Source: JANQEU01 sp965228045
GTDB lineage: Bacteria > Bacteroidota > Bacteroidia > Cytophagales > Cyclobacteriaceae
DNA: 64,000 nt
NCBI GenBank assembly: GCA_965228045.1
Contig: OZ245789.1
Coordinates: 1,302,001 to 1,366,000, forward strand
Direction: 5' to 3'
Program-made: the position numbers and the translations under genes
The notes under the pieces: generated by a model
What the model was told of the DNA's origin: nothing
Seen by the model: only the letters and a program-made list of their open reading frames with translations
Databases searched by the model: none
Shown here: positions 8,111 to 17,008 of the stretch, one piece after another
How positions within the stretch are numbered: position 1 is the first letter of the stretch
Layout: each line of letters starts with the position of its first letter

Positions 8111-10957
8111 TTATTCTGTTGCTTTGAACTCGACTTCATCCATGGATACCAGAATCTGACCTTCGGCTGCCTCAGCATTTTTGATTACGAAATACACATC
8201 ATGAAAGCCTTCTATTCCTTCCAAGGGTACTGACCATTTTGGACGGAATTTTTCCCTAACATCACGGAAACCAGGTCTTGGGCCTTTTTGTCCTCCAGCT
8301 TCCCATTCTGCGATCATTTTACCCATCTCAGCACGGAAATCTATGTCAACGGAAACGATCTGCTCAGTAGTCCCCACCAGGGTTCCATTAGGATCGTCCA
8401 GTCTTACTTCCATCACACCGCCGGCAGCATCAACCCGACCCGGAGCTTCTGCCACTATGATAATTTCTGAGACACCGGTAAAGTCAAGATTACTGAATCC
8501 CACATAAGCTCCGTCTTCTACCAGGTAAAAGGATCGTCCCGGAGTTGTCAGTAATTGTGTTCCACTTTCCACGTCATACCTTTCTACATTGATCACAGGA
8601 TTGCGTAAAGCAATGATGGACTCATCTGCCAGGGACCTGAGATTGCCTGCACCATTGTCAAAATAGGCCGCTCTCAACAGATAACCACCTTTTCCGTTTT
8701 GACCTTCAGGCACTTCGGTCACGTAAGTACCTGAAAGCGGGATGGAGGCGGCATCATCCTGCTGAGCTTCATCAAGGTCAAGGATATAATCCACCATCAA
8801 CAGAGCTTCTTCCTTTGAAAAGTTAGGGTGCGCTGCCATGGCATGCTCACCCCAGATGCCAACACTTCCATTCAGAATCCTGTCAGCAAGCATGGATTTG
8901 TTTTCATCTGTCTCAGCATACTTCTCTGCCACCTGCAGATAGCTGGGACCTATAGAGGCAACTTCTACCTTATGGCAAGAAAAACAATCACTACCCTGGA
9001 TAAGGGTCTGACCTCTGGAGAAGCTGACCCACTCTTCAGTTGCTCTATGATTTTGCGCAATTTCTATCAGATCGAACCCTTCGGGTGCGTAATCGAAATT
9101 TACCGCAACCTGCTCCGGCGAAATGGAACCGTTTTCTACGGAACCGTCTTCCTCATCTGTCACAATAATATTGTAGGTAAGTGCTTTTCCCGGGAAGAAG
9201 AAAGATTTGTTTCCGGAGGTAATGGCAATGTCAACCATTGGCGGAGCATTACCCGCCACGATCTCGAAGGTTTGCTCGTTGCTATTGTTAGCTTCATCCG
9301 TCACCGAAAGCGTGACTGCGTATGTGCCGGCCTCTTCTAAAGTAAGAGACGGATTAGCCTCCGAAAGATTTTGGGAAAATCCGTTATCTGAAGAAATGCT
9401 CCAATTGAAGTCAAGGTCGTCATTGTCATAATCAATTGTACCATCGGAGCTAAGCTCAACGGTAAGAGGAAGAGAACCTGCTGTCTTATCAGCACTTGCC
9501 ATCACCACAGGCGTCCTGTTGCCGCCATTGTACTGTACTCTTTTAACCAGGGCATTGTCATTACCCTGGAACCATGCCGAGCCATACTCAAGGACATACA
9601 AGTCGCCATCGGGGCTGAATATCATGTCTATGGCACTGATGAAGTCCTCATTGGGAAGGAACCTCTCCATGCCTGCATAGTCTCCATTCGCGTCCATCGA
9701 TACTGACATAATCCATCCTCGCATGAATTCAACCATCAACCATTTCCCTTCATAGTATGCAGGAAATCGTTTGTCAGATGCCGGGAAATCGGCCTGTCTG
9801 AAAACCGGACCTCCTGTCGCACTTCTACCGGCACTGCCCATCAAAGGAAACTCTTCAGAGAATCCGTACGGATACCATATAAAAGCGGGAACTGGTTTCG
9901 GCAATTCAGTTAATCCTGTATTGTTTGCCGAGGTATTGACCGGGTTACTGACATCAAAAGGTGCTCCCACTGAGTCATTGGTATGGTCAAAATCATTATA
10001 TGGAATATTGTCACCTATGAAGTAGGGCCAACCATGAAAACTCGCTTCCTTAGCCTGATTGAATTCATCAAACCCCTTTGGTCCGCGGGCGGTACTATCC
10101 GATGCATCCGGTCCTACTTCACCCCAGTAAATGTAACCCGTTTCCGAGTCCACTGACACTCTCCAGGGGTTTCTATGTCCCATCGTATAGATCTCAGGGC
10201 GTGTTTTTTCAGTTCCTTCAGGGAAAAGGTTTCCTTCCGGAATGGTGTAGGAACCATCATCTTCCGGATGGATCCTTAAAATTTTTCCTCTCAGGTCATT
10301 CGTGTTTCCCGCAGTTCGCTGGTCATCTGAGGTTTCATAACCAGGTCTCTCGTCAAGGTTGGAAGTGCCGGAAGGCGGGTTTGCCGTATTGTTACCGGTG
10401 GTGAGATACAGGTTGTTGTTTTTATCCCACGCCATGCCACCACCGGTATGGCAGCATACTTCCCGCTGGGCCTTGTATTCCAACACTACTTTTTTGGAGT
10501 TTTCATCCAATGTTCCATTAGCGTAATTCCATCTGGCCAGTACATGCTTTGGTTCATCCGGGTCCGCGTAGAACATGTATATGAAATTGTTTTGCGCATA
10601 ATCCGGGTGGGCCGTAATCCCCATCAGACCTTCTTCAGCAGGCCTGGATTGACCTTCTTTGTTGGTATAAATGATATTGGTAGGAATGTCCGCGATTTTC
10701 TTTAATTCTCGGGTTTCAACATTCAGGGATTTTAGACCTCCTTTTCTCTCTGCGATCAGCATTTCCTCATTGTTGAGAAAGGTGAATGCCATTGGCTCAT
10801 CCAAAGCGTTTGGTTCCGTCAGAATGGTAGTTGTAAACCTGTTGTCTTCAGGCTTCACCTTCGTGGCTGTCTCCTGTACCTGGCAAGAGATCATCACGAC
10901 GATGAAAAACATGTAAACACTTGTTACTTTGATCACTTTCGCGAAAGGGGAAGACAT
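8111..10957 (-). CDS. Exported sugar/sorbosone dehydrogenase-PKD-cytochrome c fusion
   Basis: 948 residues. The N-terminus (VYMFFIVVMISC) looks like a lipoprotein signal with a loose lipobox. Residues about 45-475 form a glucose/sorbosone dehydrogenase six-blade propeller, with EVCCHTGGGMAWDKNNNLY, MGHRNPWRV and GEVGPDAS. Residues about 480-572 are a PKD domain (SSDGTIDYDNDDLDFNW). A class I cytochrome c domain follows, with C658, C661, H662 (CFSCHK) and a probable axial M707 in HAMAAHP. The last 230 or so residues resemble a CBM6-type carbohydrate-binding sandwich. It probably oxidises a carbohydrate outside the inner membrane and passes electrons to the fused haem. PQQ dependence is a family property, not seen directly. 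Confidence 0.9.
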   Translation of the reverse strand: MSSPFAKVIKVTSVYMFFIVVMISCQVQETATKVKPEDNRFTTTILTEPNALDEPMAFTFLNNEEMLIAERKGGLKSLNVETRELKKIADIPTNIIYTNKEGQSRPAEEGLMGITAHPDYAQNNFIYMFYADPDEPKHVLARWNYANGTLDENSKKVVLEYKAQREVCCHTGGGMAWDKNNNLYLTTGNNTANPPSGTSNLDERPGYETSDDQRTAGNTNDLRGKILRIHPEDDGSYTIPEGNLFPEGTEKTRPEIYTMGHRNPWRVSVDSETGYIYWGEVGPDASDSTARGPKGFDEFNQAKEASFHGWPYFIGDNIPYNDFDHTNDSVGAPFDVSNPVNTSANNTGLTELPKPVPAFIWYPYGFSEEFPLMGSAGRSATGGPVFRQADFPASDKRFPAYYEGKWLMVEFMRGWIMSVSMDANGDYAGMERFLPNEDFISAIDMIFSPDGDLYVLEYGSAWFQGNDNALVKRVQYNGGNRTPVVMASADKTAGSLPLTVELSSDGTIDYDNDDLDFNWSISSDNGFSQNLSEANPSLTLEEAGTYAVTLSVTDEANNSNEQTFEIVAGNAPPMVDIAITSGNKSFFFPGKALTYNIIVTDEEDGSVENGSISPEQVAVNFDYAPEGFDLIEIAQNHRATEEWVSFSRGQTLIQGSDCFSCHKVEVASIGPSYLQVAEKYAETDENKSMLADRILNGSVGIWGEHAMAAHPNFSKEEALLMVDYILDLDEAQQDDAASIPLSGTYVTEVPEGQNGKGGYLLRAAYFDNGAGNLRSLADESIIALRNPVINVERYDVESGTQLLTTPGRSFYLVEDGAYVGFSNLDFTGVSEIIIVAEAPGRVDAAGGVMEVRLDDPNGTLVGTTEQIVSVDIDFRAEMGKMIAEWEAGGQKGPRPGFRDVREKFRPKWSVPLEGIEGFHDVYFVIKNAEAAEGQILVSMDEVEFKATE

Positions 10958-11002
10958 AATATTATTTCCGTTTTAATGTACTAATGGCTAAATGTGATAA
11001 GA

Positions 11003-11020
11003 TCCGGGTTAGTTCCCGGA
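11003..11020. promoter_or_regulatory. Inverted repeat in the leader of the sugar dehydrogenase gene
   Basis: TCCGGG-TTAGTT-CCCGGA is a perfect 6-base stem with a 6-base loop, located 46-63 bp upstream of the ATG at 10957. It is GC-rich in an AT-rich gap. It could be an operator or a leader hairpin. The rest of the 296-bp gap 10958-11253 holds no gene or exact promoter that I can support. Confidence 0.35.
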
Positions 11021-11253
11021 ATAAGAATCGATAAAAATAAATCAGAGTTTCCACTCGGGATTTGGTTTTTGATAAACTAGCTATGAATTATTTGGGAGGC
11101 TTTTTCAGTCATTTTAATGGGATTCTCAATCAACCAAACCCCAATAGGCTTGTTTCTTACGATCGTCAAAGCTCATATTTAATGATGAACAATCTATCCT
11201 GCACTATCTGTCATCGGATACGGAGGATCTCCAGGGGTAGCGCAAATGTGGTA

Positions 11254-12541
11254 TTATATCCCCCGGCTTCCGAATCTTGGGTTGACGAAATTGTTGAGGT
11301 TTGACCCGAAACGGTAGTTGATTCCAAACCAGGTATTAAATTCAAAATTACTTGCAAACTGCCTTACTCTGGTCAACACTTCTTCCTGGGAGGCATCGCC
11401 TTTGGCCAGGTAGATCTGATCGTGGATGAGCGCCCCTTCAAGGTAAACTTCTACTGACAGATTTCCGGTGAGTCTTACTTCAATCTCAGTATCGATACTG
11501 AGATTATCCAGACTCAGGTCATGCAGGTAATGCTGATACCTTGATCCGATTTCTATAGTGCCAAATTTCTGATTGAATTCGGCCGCAAGGCTAATGTACT
11601 GAATACCGACCGTCTCATAGTCTTTGTCATAAACAGTAGTTTCAAAGTACTCATTGCGACCAAGCGCTACCCCGTATCTCATGGTGAGAAGTTTATTATT
11701 AACCTCGCTGTAGGGGAAGAAGTTGTACTCAATACTAGGGCTCACGTAGTACCTATGCTTAAAATTGTCGAAGGTAGAATTTCGATAACCAGCGGAATAT
11801 CCATAAGCCCACTTTTCATTTAGGCTCCAGACCATGAAATGATTCAAGCCAAGGTTGGTATTTCGTACGTGCGTGACTTCCATGGTGCTGTCCTCCTCGT
11901 ATTTAAAGGTCTGTCGGTTGTCATTGCCCCAGCCGGAAAACCATATTTTTTTATCTTCCGTCACACGTGTTGCCCGCCAGTTGCCCCCAAGTCGAAGACG
12001 CTCATAGTTCTGATCAAGGTTTACACTCCCGTTTCCACCTATACGGAATACCCAATAATCCCATGGGTCCACTTCAGTTTGGGCTGTGGTAGCACCCTGG
12101 TTATTGCTTTGTGCTACTTTAAACTCAATGTCAATGACGTCTGATTGACCATTTCGAATGAAATAAGGTATGAGACCTATTTTAAGGTTCTGCAAGATGA
12201 TGGTGCGAATCTCATTGTCTGTGGCAAGAGGTGCTATATTAAAATTGAGGGTGTCATTGGTGCCTTTGTAGTCCCGGAGTCCCATGAAAAGAACCTGGTA
12301 TTTACGACCGCCACTACCAGTGCCTAAGCGAGGTGATGAGCACATGTATGTCCGATTGTAATCGATCGCGGGAATAGTTTATCGCAGATAATTCTGATCG
12401 GATGTACTGACTATCGCACCAGGTATTGGCACAATCAAGGAATACGGAAAGTCTGTTTTGAGCTTCGGAAAGCCGTGGTAGAATTGTGACAATCAGTAAA
12501 AGGCAGAGATGTAATTTGCAGACTGACTTAAAGAACATCAA
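11254..12541 (-). pseudogene. Conserved exported beta-rich protein, split by a one-base insertion
   Basis: Two overlapping frames make one gene. The first (12541 to 12314) has a signal peptide (LHLCLLLIVTILPRLSEAQ) and then FLDCANTWCDSQYIRSEL and SDIHVLITSLR before running into a stop. The second frame, about 340 residues, continues TGSGGRKYQVLFMGLRDY and ends NPRFGSRG. Deleting one base at about 12322 (or an adjacent G) joins them into a 428-residue product. The beta-rich C-terminal two-thirds with alternating aromatic strands suggests an outer-membrane barrel. I know proteins of this layout in Bacteroidota but no assigned function. It may be a true pseudogene or an assembly error. Confidence 0.75.
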
Positions 12542-12608
12542 GTGGGTTTTAAAAGGCTTTTGAACAATATAATTCTGTAAAAGCAGGCTGAAACTGCTTA
12601 GAAGAAGA

Positions 12609-12616
12609 CAAAATTA
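12609..12616 (-). promoter_or_regulatory. Exact TAnnTTTG -7 box facing the split exported-protein gene
   Basis: Read on the minus strand the bases are TAATTTTG, an exact match to the Bacteroidota -7 consensus, 68 bp upstream of the ATG at 12541. No TTG lies at the usual upstream spacing, so support is partial. Confidence 0.3.
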
Positions 12617-12618
12617 TG

Positions 12619-12696
12619 TTTGTGACATTACATGGAGCTTACAAAGTAGCCTGAGCGGTAGCTTAAACTGCTGGATGGGTATTTTTATGTCACAAA
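12619..12696. repeat. Widely spaced 10-base inverted repeat TTTGTGACAT / ATGTCACAAA
   Basis: Perfect arms at 12619-12628 and 12687-12696 are separated by 58 bp, in the 257-bp gap between two divergent genes. Each arm contains a TGTGA half-site like those bound by CRP/FNR proteins. A smaller hairpin, AAGCAG-GCTGAAA-CTGCTT, lies just to the left. The arrangement could be two half-operators serving both divergent genes. Confidence 0.35.
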
Positions 12697-12738
12697 GCCC
12701 AACTATATGAAATTGATTGCGACTTTGGTGAGAAGTTT

Positions 12739-12766
12739 TTGATTTTAGGAACTCCTTCCATTTTTG
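12739..12766 (+). promoter_or_regulatory. Probable promoter of the dienelactone hydrolase gene
   Basis: TTG (12739-12741), 17 bp, then CATTTTTG (12759-12766), which differs from TAnnTTTG only in the first base. It lies 32 bp before the ATG at 12799, the expected distance. Confidence 0.5.
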
Positions 12767-12798
12767 GCTAGATTACTATCCCTATAAAGGCCATCAGC

Positions 12799-13686
12799 AT
12801 GAAAAAGCTCAGTAAAGAAGACATCAAACAGGAAGTATTTGACCTCTATGATGACTATGCCCATAATCGTTTGGACAGGAGGTCATTTATGGAAAAACTC
12901 TCCACCTATGCGGTTGGAGGCATCACGGTGGCCTCGCTGATGAGCTTTATCATGCCGGATTATAAAACCAAAATCCTGGTAGCACAGGACGATCCGGAGC
13001 TCAAAACAGAAACCATCACGTACAATTCACCAAAAGGGGGAGGAGAGATCAAAGCTCAGCTTTCAAGGCCTGCTCAAGCTTCAGGCAAACTTCCGGGGAT
13101 TGTCGTTGTGCATGAAAACCGTGGACTGAATCCTCACATCGCCGATGTCGGAAGACGTGCGGCGAAAGCAGGTTTTATTTCTATTTCGCCTGATGCCCTA
13201 ACACCACTGGGAGGATACCCGGGAACTGATGACGAGGGGCGTGAGTTACAGCGTCAACGAGATCGAAATGAGATGCTGGAAGACTTCATTGCTGCTTTCG
13301 AATACCTGAAAAACCATCCGGAATGCACAGGTAGTGTTGGGGTAGTAGGATTCTGCTTTGGTGGCTGGATTTCTAACATGATGGCTGTCAGATTACCCGA
13401 CCTCGGGGCTGCTGTTCCATTTTATGGTGGTCAACCGTCCGAGGAAGAGACAAAACAAATACAGGCTCCTTTGTTGCTGCATTATGGCGGTCTGGATAAG
13501 CGGGTGAACGAGGGCTGGCCCGCATACCAGGATGCTTTGGATAAGTACAACAAAGAATATACAGCTTACATGTATGAGGGAGCAAACCATGGCTTTCACA
13601 ACGATACTACGCCGCGATACGATGAGGAGGATGCTAAACTGGCATGGGATAGGACCATTGAATTTTTCAAAGCCAATTTGAAATAG
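12799..13686 (+). CDS. Dienelactone hydrolase family alpha/beta hydrolase
   Basis: 295 residues. The N-terminal 65 or so residues include RLDRRSFMEKLSTYAVGG and a hydrophobic stretch, resembling the DRRxFM...Tat-like leader of secreted YghX-type hydrolases; there is no twin arginine followed by a classical Tat consensus, so export is uncertain. The catalytic triad is visible: C186 in VVGFCFGGW, D233 in GGLDKRVN and H264 in GANHGFHN. The oxyanion region is HENRGLNPHI. Family members hydrolyse dienelactones or related esters; the substrate is unknown. It has its own probable promoter and is divergent from the split exported gene. Confidence 0.92.
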   Translation: MKKLSKEDIKQEVFDLYDDYAHNRLDRRSFMEKLSTYAVGGITVASLMSFIMPDYKTKILVAQDDPELKTETITYNSPKGGGEIKAQLSRPAQASGKLPGIVVVHENRGLNPHIADVGRRAAKAGFISISPDALTPLGGYPGTDDEGRELQRQRDRNEMLEDFIAAFEYLKNHPECTGSVGVVGFCFGGWISNMMAVRLPDLGAAVPFYGGQPSEEETKQIQAPLLLHYGGLDKRVNEGWPAYQDALDKYNKEYTAYMYEGANHGFHNDTTPRYDEEDAKLAWDRTIEFFKANLK

Positions 13687-13709
13687 AACTTATCGATTTT
13701 TTACTTCTT

Positions 13710-14552
13710 CTAATTAAGACTTTCCAGCTTCAGTCCCATCCGGATCATATTATAATTTCGGCGAAAGTAGATGACCTCATTTTCCGGAAGGTATGTAGGA
13801 GAAAAATCAGGTCCGTCACCGTTGAGTGATGAGAGTGGTTTTGGGTTTGACCATTTTCCTTTTGTTTTTTTCGTAAAAAAAAGGTCACATTCAGAGGCCC
13901 AGTCTTCCTGCCAGGATGTGAAGATCAGAAGGGATCCATCTGCACTTAACCATGGGTCTGCATGATTGCCCAGGCCAAGGTTGATTTGCTTGCCGGGCTT
14001 CGTTTTTTCTTTTCGGAAACGGGTCTTGAATATTTGGTAATTATTTTCTTCCGAAGGTATTTCCCTGACGTAAAACAGATCTCCTGCCGCAGTAATGATG
14101 GCGTATGACTCTTCATAATCTGAAGTATTAAGCGCTACAAGATTTTTTGCCTCATCAGACCATCGATTTTGATTTAATTCGACAAACCAGATATTGTTTT
14201 TTGATTCTATTTCATTGCCAGCAAGTGGTCTATTTGAATTAAACAGCAGGACAGAACCATCCGGAGAAATCGTCGGTTCATAATCCTCATATTTTCCTGA
14301 AAAGGGCATCAGTTCAGGTTCCGACCAGCCTGTAGATTCGAGAACCGATTGGAATATAGCCAGCCCCGGACATTCCTCACAAGTCACTCCTTTTTCTTTC
14401 ATGTATTCACGATAAGGCAGGGTAAAGTAAAGGGTCTGTCGGTCCGGTGAGAAACTAATACCCTGCACCAGCCTAATCCCAAAGGGATCAAAATCCTGGG
14501 ATAAGGCTGGCAGGATAAGAACCAGTTTTATCGCTATATATAAAAGTCTCAC
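13710..14552 (-). CDS. Exported PD40/TolB-like beta-propeller protein
   Basis: 280 residues with a signal peptide (MRLLYIAIKLVLILPALSQ). PD40 repeats appear as FSPDRQTLYFTLP, ISPDGSVLLFNSN, LSADGSLLIFTSW and SPTYLPENEVIYFRR, enough for a small propeller. CEECPG near residues 50-55 is a possible disulfide or metal pair. The gene overlaps the upstream Asp-box propeller gene by 4 bp and is the last of three exported-protein genes in a chain. No enzymatic motif is seen; a binding or scaffold role in the periplasm or on the surface is an inference. Confidence 0.8.
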   Translation of the reverse strand: MRLLYIAIKLVLILPALSQDFDPFGIRLVQGISFSPDRQTLYFTLPYREYMKEKGVTCEECPGLAIFQSVLESTGWSEPELMPFSGKYEDYEPTISPDGSVLLFNSNRPLAGNEIESKNNIWFVELNQNRWSDEAKNLVALNTSDYEESYAIITAAGDLFYVREIPSEENNYQIFKTRFRKEKTKPGKQINLGLGNHADPWLSADGSLLIFTSWQEDWASECDLFFTKKTKGKWSNPKPLSSLNGDGPDFSPTYLPENEVIYFRRNYNMIRMGLKLESLN

Positions 14553-15826
14553 TGTTTTGAAACTGAGAGGTTGGTGGTGTAAAGCTGAAAAATACCGGAT
14601 CGGCTATCGCTCCAGCATAGCTGGAAACTACCATCTGGTCTGGCAGCCATGTTCATATAGTGACCTCCCCCCGGAAATTTATTGGCTACATCATCATTTC
14701 CCGATGTTGCAGGATTGGAGCTGGTAGTACTTATCCTTAGAGGAGGTAAAAAACGCTCTCCTCCGTCATCCGAAAATGTGAAGTAGAGATCATTTTTCAT
14801 ACCTGAGTCATCATGCTGACTATCTATCCAGGCGACCGCCAATCTGCCATTATAATTTATTGCCGGACTGGCCAGGTTTGCACTCGAGTTTGGTTCTCCC
14901 TCAAATAGGTCAACACGCTGATCAGCTTTCCAGGATTTACCATTATCCTGCGAACGATTTATCCAGATACCTCCCTCTCTTAACGCCCGGACGAAATAGA
15001 CATTTCCCTTATGAGGAGAGGTTGCATTATAGTCCGAAACAAGCCTCATGTAGCCTTTTGAGCCACCTGGTTTTAGTGTGATCATGACATTGTCAGAGAG
15101 CTCGCCTGAAGCGGGATCAAATCGATGGACCCATACCTTTCGTCGGAATTCAGATGAAGGAATAAGGATCATATCATCTGCCGTGTAGGCTGGTTCGCAG
15201 AAGTTTAACCTCGTGCCATTTCCGTCTATGATCATGACTTCCTTCGGTTCAGAATCCGGTTTTTGTTCATACAAGACCACATCAGCTCCCATAGCCTGGT
15301 TAAACCGGACTGTCGTTGCATAAAAGTGTTCATTATGCTCGATCAATTTTGTTCCGTCGTGACCGTGTTGATTTGAGATAGATGTTACCTTATCACTCCA
15401 CGTTTTGCCCCCATCAGATGACTTAAAAAACACTAGCGGAAACTGATGTTGGAAACTATTTTTGGTCCCAAGCCATGTCATGGTAGCCTGGCCGTCCGAA
15501 CTGATGGCCGTCCATGGATCATAACCCCAATAATCATGTGCAGTTTCAGACCATGTGCTGCCACCATCAATAGAGACAAAAGAAGTTAGCCTGCAACTTT
15601 GGTAGGGCCTGGTCACATCGGTTACCACCATCGCTGCCACAAGTAAATGGTCATTGTTTGACGGGTGAACTGAGAGATGCGGCTCCACCAGAGGATTGTT
15701 GAACCTGGATTGGATATGGATCTCTTTACCCACATTGATTCTGTACCCATTGACCAGGTATTGCTGCTGTGCCGTGGCGCAGCAGATGGTCAACAATAAA
15801 GCGATCAAGACGCTATTCGATTTCAT
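14549..15826 (-). CDS. Exported Asp-box (BNR) sialidase-like propeller protein
   Basis: 425 residues with a signal peptide ending near ICCATAQ. At least four Asp-box repeats are visible: SIDGGSTWSE, SSDGGKTWSD, SQDNGKSWKA and SDDGGERFLP. These support a six-blade sialidase-type fold. The arginine triad and Tyr/Glu pair of true sialidases cannot be confirmed, so I do not call it a sialidase. It overlaps both neighbours by 4 bp (DJ-1-like upstream, PD40 downstream). Such tight coupling suggests that the three products act together outside the cytoplasm. Confidence 0.82.
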   Translation of the reverse strand: MKSNSVLIALLLTICCATAQQQYLVNGYRINVGKEIHIQSRFNNPLVEPHLSVHPSNNDHLLVAAMVVTDVTRPYQSCRLTSFVSIDGGSTWSETAHDYWGYDPWTAISSDGQATMTWLGTKNSFQHQFPLVFFKSSDGGKTWSDKVTSISNQHGHDGTKLIEHNEHFYATTVRFNQAMGADVVLYEQKPDSEPKEVMIIDGNGTRLNFCEPAYTADDMILIPSSEFRRKVWVHRFDPASGELSDNVMITLKPGGSKGYMRLVSDYNATSPHKGNVYFVRALREGGIWINRSQDNGKSWKADQRVDLFEGEPNSSANLASPAINYNGRLAVAWIDSQHDDSGMKNDLYFTFSDDGGERFLPPLRISTTSSNPATSGNDDVANKFPGGGHYMNMAARPDGSFQLCWSDSRSGIFQLYTTNLSVSKQ

Positions 15827-16950
15827 GGTGTGTATGATTTGGCACGATTCACCATTATGACCAGTTGCTCCATGTTTTTCTTGGAGACTACCTTGATATT
15901 AATGTTACCGGCACCAAGTTCAGGATGCCTGGTTTTGACTTCCATGGAATTAGCATCAGATTGAATGATCTCCATGTTGCCCATTTTCCCGATTTCAATT
16001 TTTAAAAGCGCAAATGTTAGATTAGCTGGGATTTGTTGGGAAATATTGAATCGATACTCCCATTGGTTGCGATCACCTTCTGAGTAGTGATATTCGGATG
16101 CAAAAATTTGCGTCACTTTCTTAAGGCCGAGGATGTAATTGTCAGCCAGCTGGCTTCTGGCATAGTCATTTTCACGCTGCCACGGATACTCCATCCTGTT
16201 GGCGATATCCTGGGCTCTGCCAACGCCATAAAACTTGGAGACTACATGAAATGCAGCGTCAATCCCTGAAGATAGCCCTGCGGAGGTAACGATCTGTCCA
16301 TTATCCGTATATTTTACATCATTGAGAACCACGGCATTTTGGTAGTTATTTTTCAATTGGGTGATCATAGATGCGAAAGTTGTGGCACGTTGTTTATCCA
16401 GGACACCGGCCTCACCAAGAAAAAACGCGCCGCTGCACACTGACATCACTACCCTTGTGTCGGTGATTCTGTTTTTTATAAAAGATGTTACCTGATTATT
16501 TCCAGGGTTGCTTTCAGCCATGCCACCACCGGGAAAAACAAGTATATCGACCTTCGGAAGGTTTTCTACCGTAAAGTCCGGCTTCAGCGTCAGATTCATA
16601 CCTATCTGCTGGGGCTTGTCCTCGAGGGCAAAAGTTACAATATTGAATCCCGCATGCTCAAAGACTGAGAGAGGTCCGGTAACATCCATCACATCTGCCA
16701 TTCCAAAAATAAAAATTCCGACTGTCGGTGTGGGAATGGATTTCCGGGTCAGGTCAAGTCCCGTGATTTGTGGGCTTAGTTCCATATTACAGGTGCCACA
16801 TTGACCGGATGTCTCGAAATGAACAGTGTCCTTTGGACATCCACATGGAGGGCAGGTGTAGGTGATTGAAATTTCTGTTGAGTTGTCCTGAGATTGGGCC
16901 ATAAAAAATGGCCCAATCATCAGCACAAGTACCAAAGACATGTACTTCAT
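15823..16950 (-). CDS. Exported DJ-1/PfpI-domain protein with N-terminal Cys-rich metal-binding motif
   Basis: 375 residues from the ATG at 16950, chosen because it starts directly at a signal peptide (MKYMSLVLVLMIGPFFMAQS); an in-frame ATG at 16983 adds a charged leader that fits poorly. After cleavage there is a cysteine cluster C33, C36, C38, C51, C54 ending CGTCNMEL, like the heavy-metal-binding motif of copper proteins. A DJ-1/PfpI glutamine-amidotransferase-like domain follows (about 68-265), with nucleophile C172 in SVCSGAFFLGEAG. A C-terminal domain of about 100 residues is not recognised. DJ-1 proteins are normally cytoplasmic, so the export signal is unusual. It follows the AraC gene by 58 bp. 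Confidence 0.83.
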   Translation of the reverse strand: MKYMSLVLVLMIGPFFMAQSQDNSTEISITYTCPPCGCPKDTVHFETSGQCGTCNMELSPQITGLDLTRKSIPTPTVGIFIFGMADVMDVTGPLSVFEHAGFNIVTFALEDKPQQIGMNLTLKPDFTVENLPKVDILVFPGGGMAESNPGNNQVTSFIKNRITDTRVVMSVCSGAFFLGEAGVLDKQRATTFASMITQLKNNYQNAVVLNDVKYTDNGQIVTSAGLSSGIDAAFHVVSKFYGVGRAQDIANRMEYPWQRENDYARSQLADNYILGLKKVTQIFASEYHYSEGDRNQWEYRFNISQQIPANLTFALLKIEIGKMGNMEIIQSDANSMEVKTRHPELGAGNINIKVVSKKNMEQLVIMVNRAKSYTP

Positions 16951-17008
16951 TATTTTGAGTTTCCTGCTAAGGAAAAGCTTCATTGACTATAAAGCTTGTA
17001 TAGAATTG

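Noticed and set aside
8828..9340. Plus-strand frame of 170 residues opposite the sugar dehydrogenase gene
   Set aside because: Antisense to conserved cytochrome c and PKD domains; translated sequence has no domain.
11062..11304. Plus-strand frame of 80 residues in the gap after the split exported gene
   Set aside because: Overlaps the conserved end of the minus-strand gene, has no recognisable start context or domain, and its composition looks non-coding.
14549..15826. Call as a true sialidase
   Set aside because: Asp boxes are present, but the arginine triad and nucleophilic Tyr/Glu pair could not be identified.
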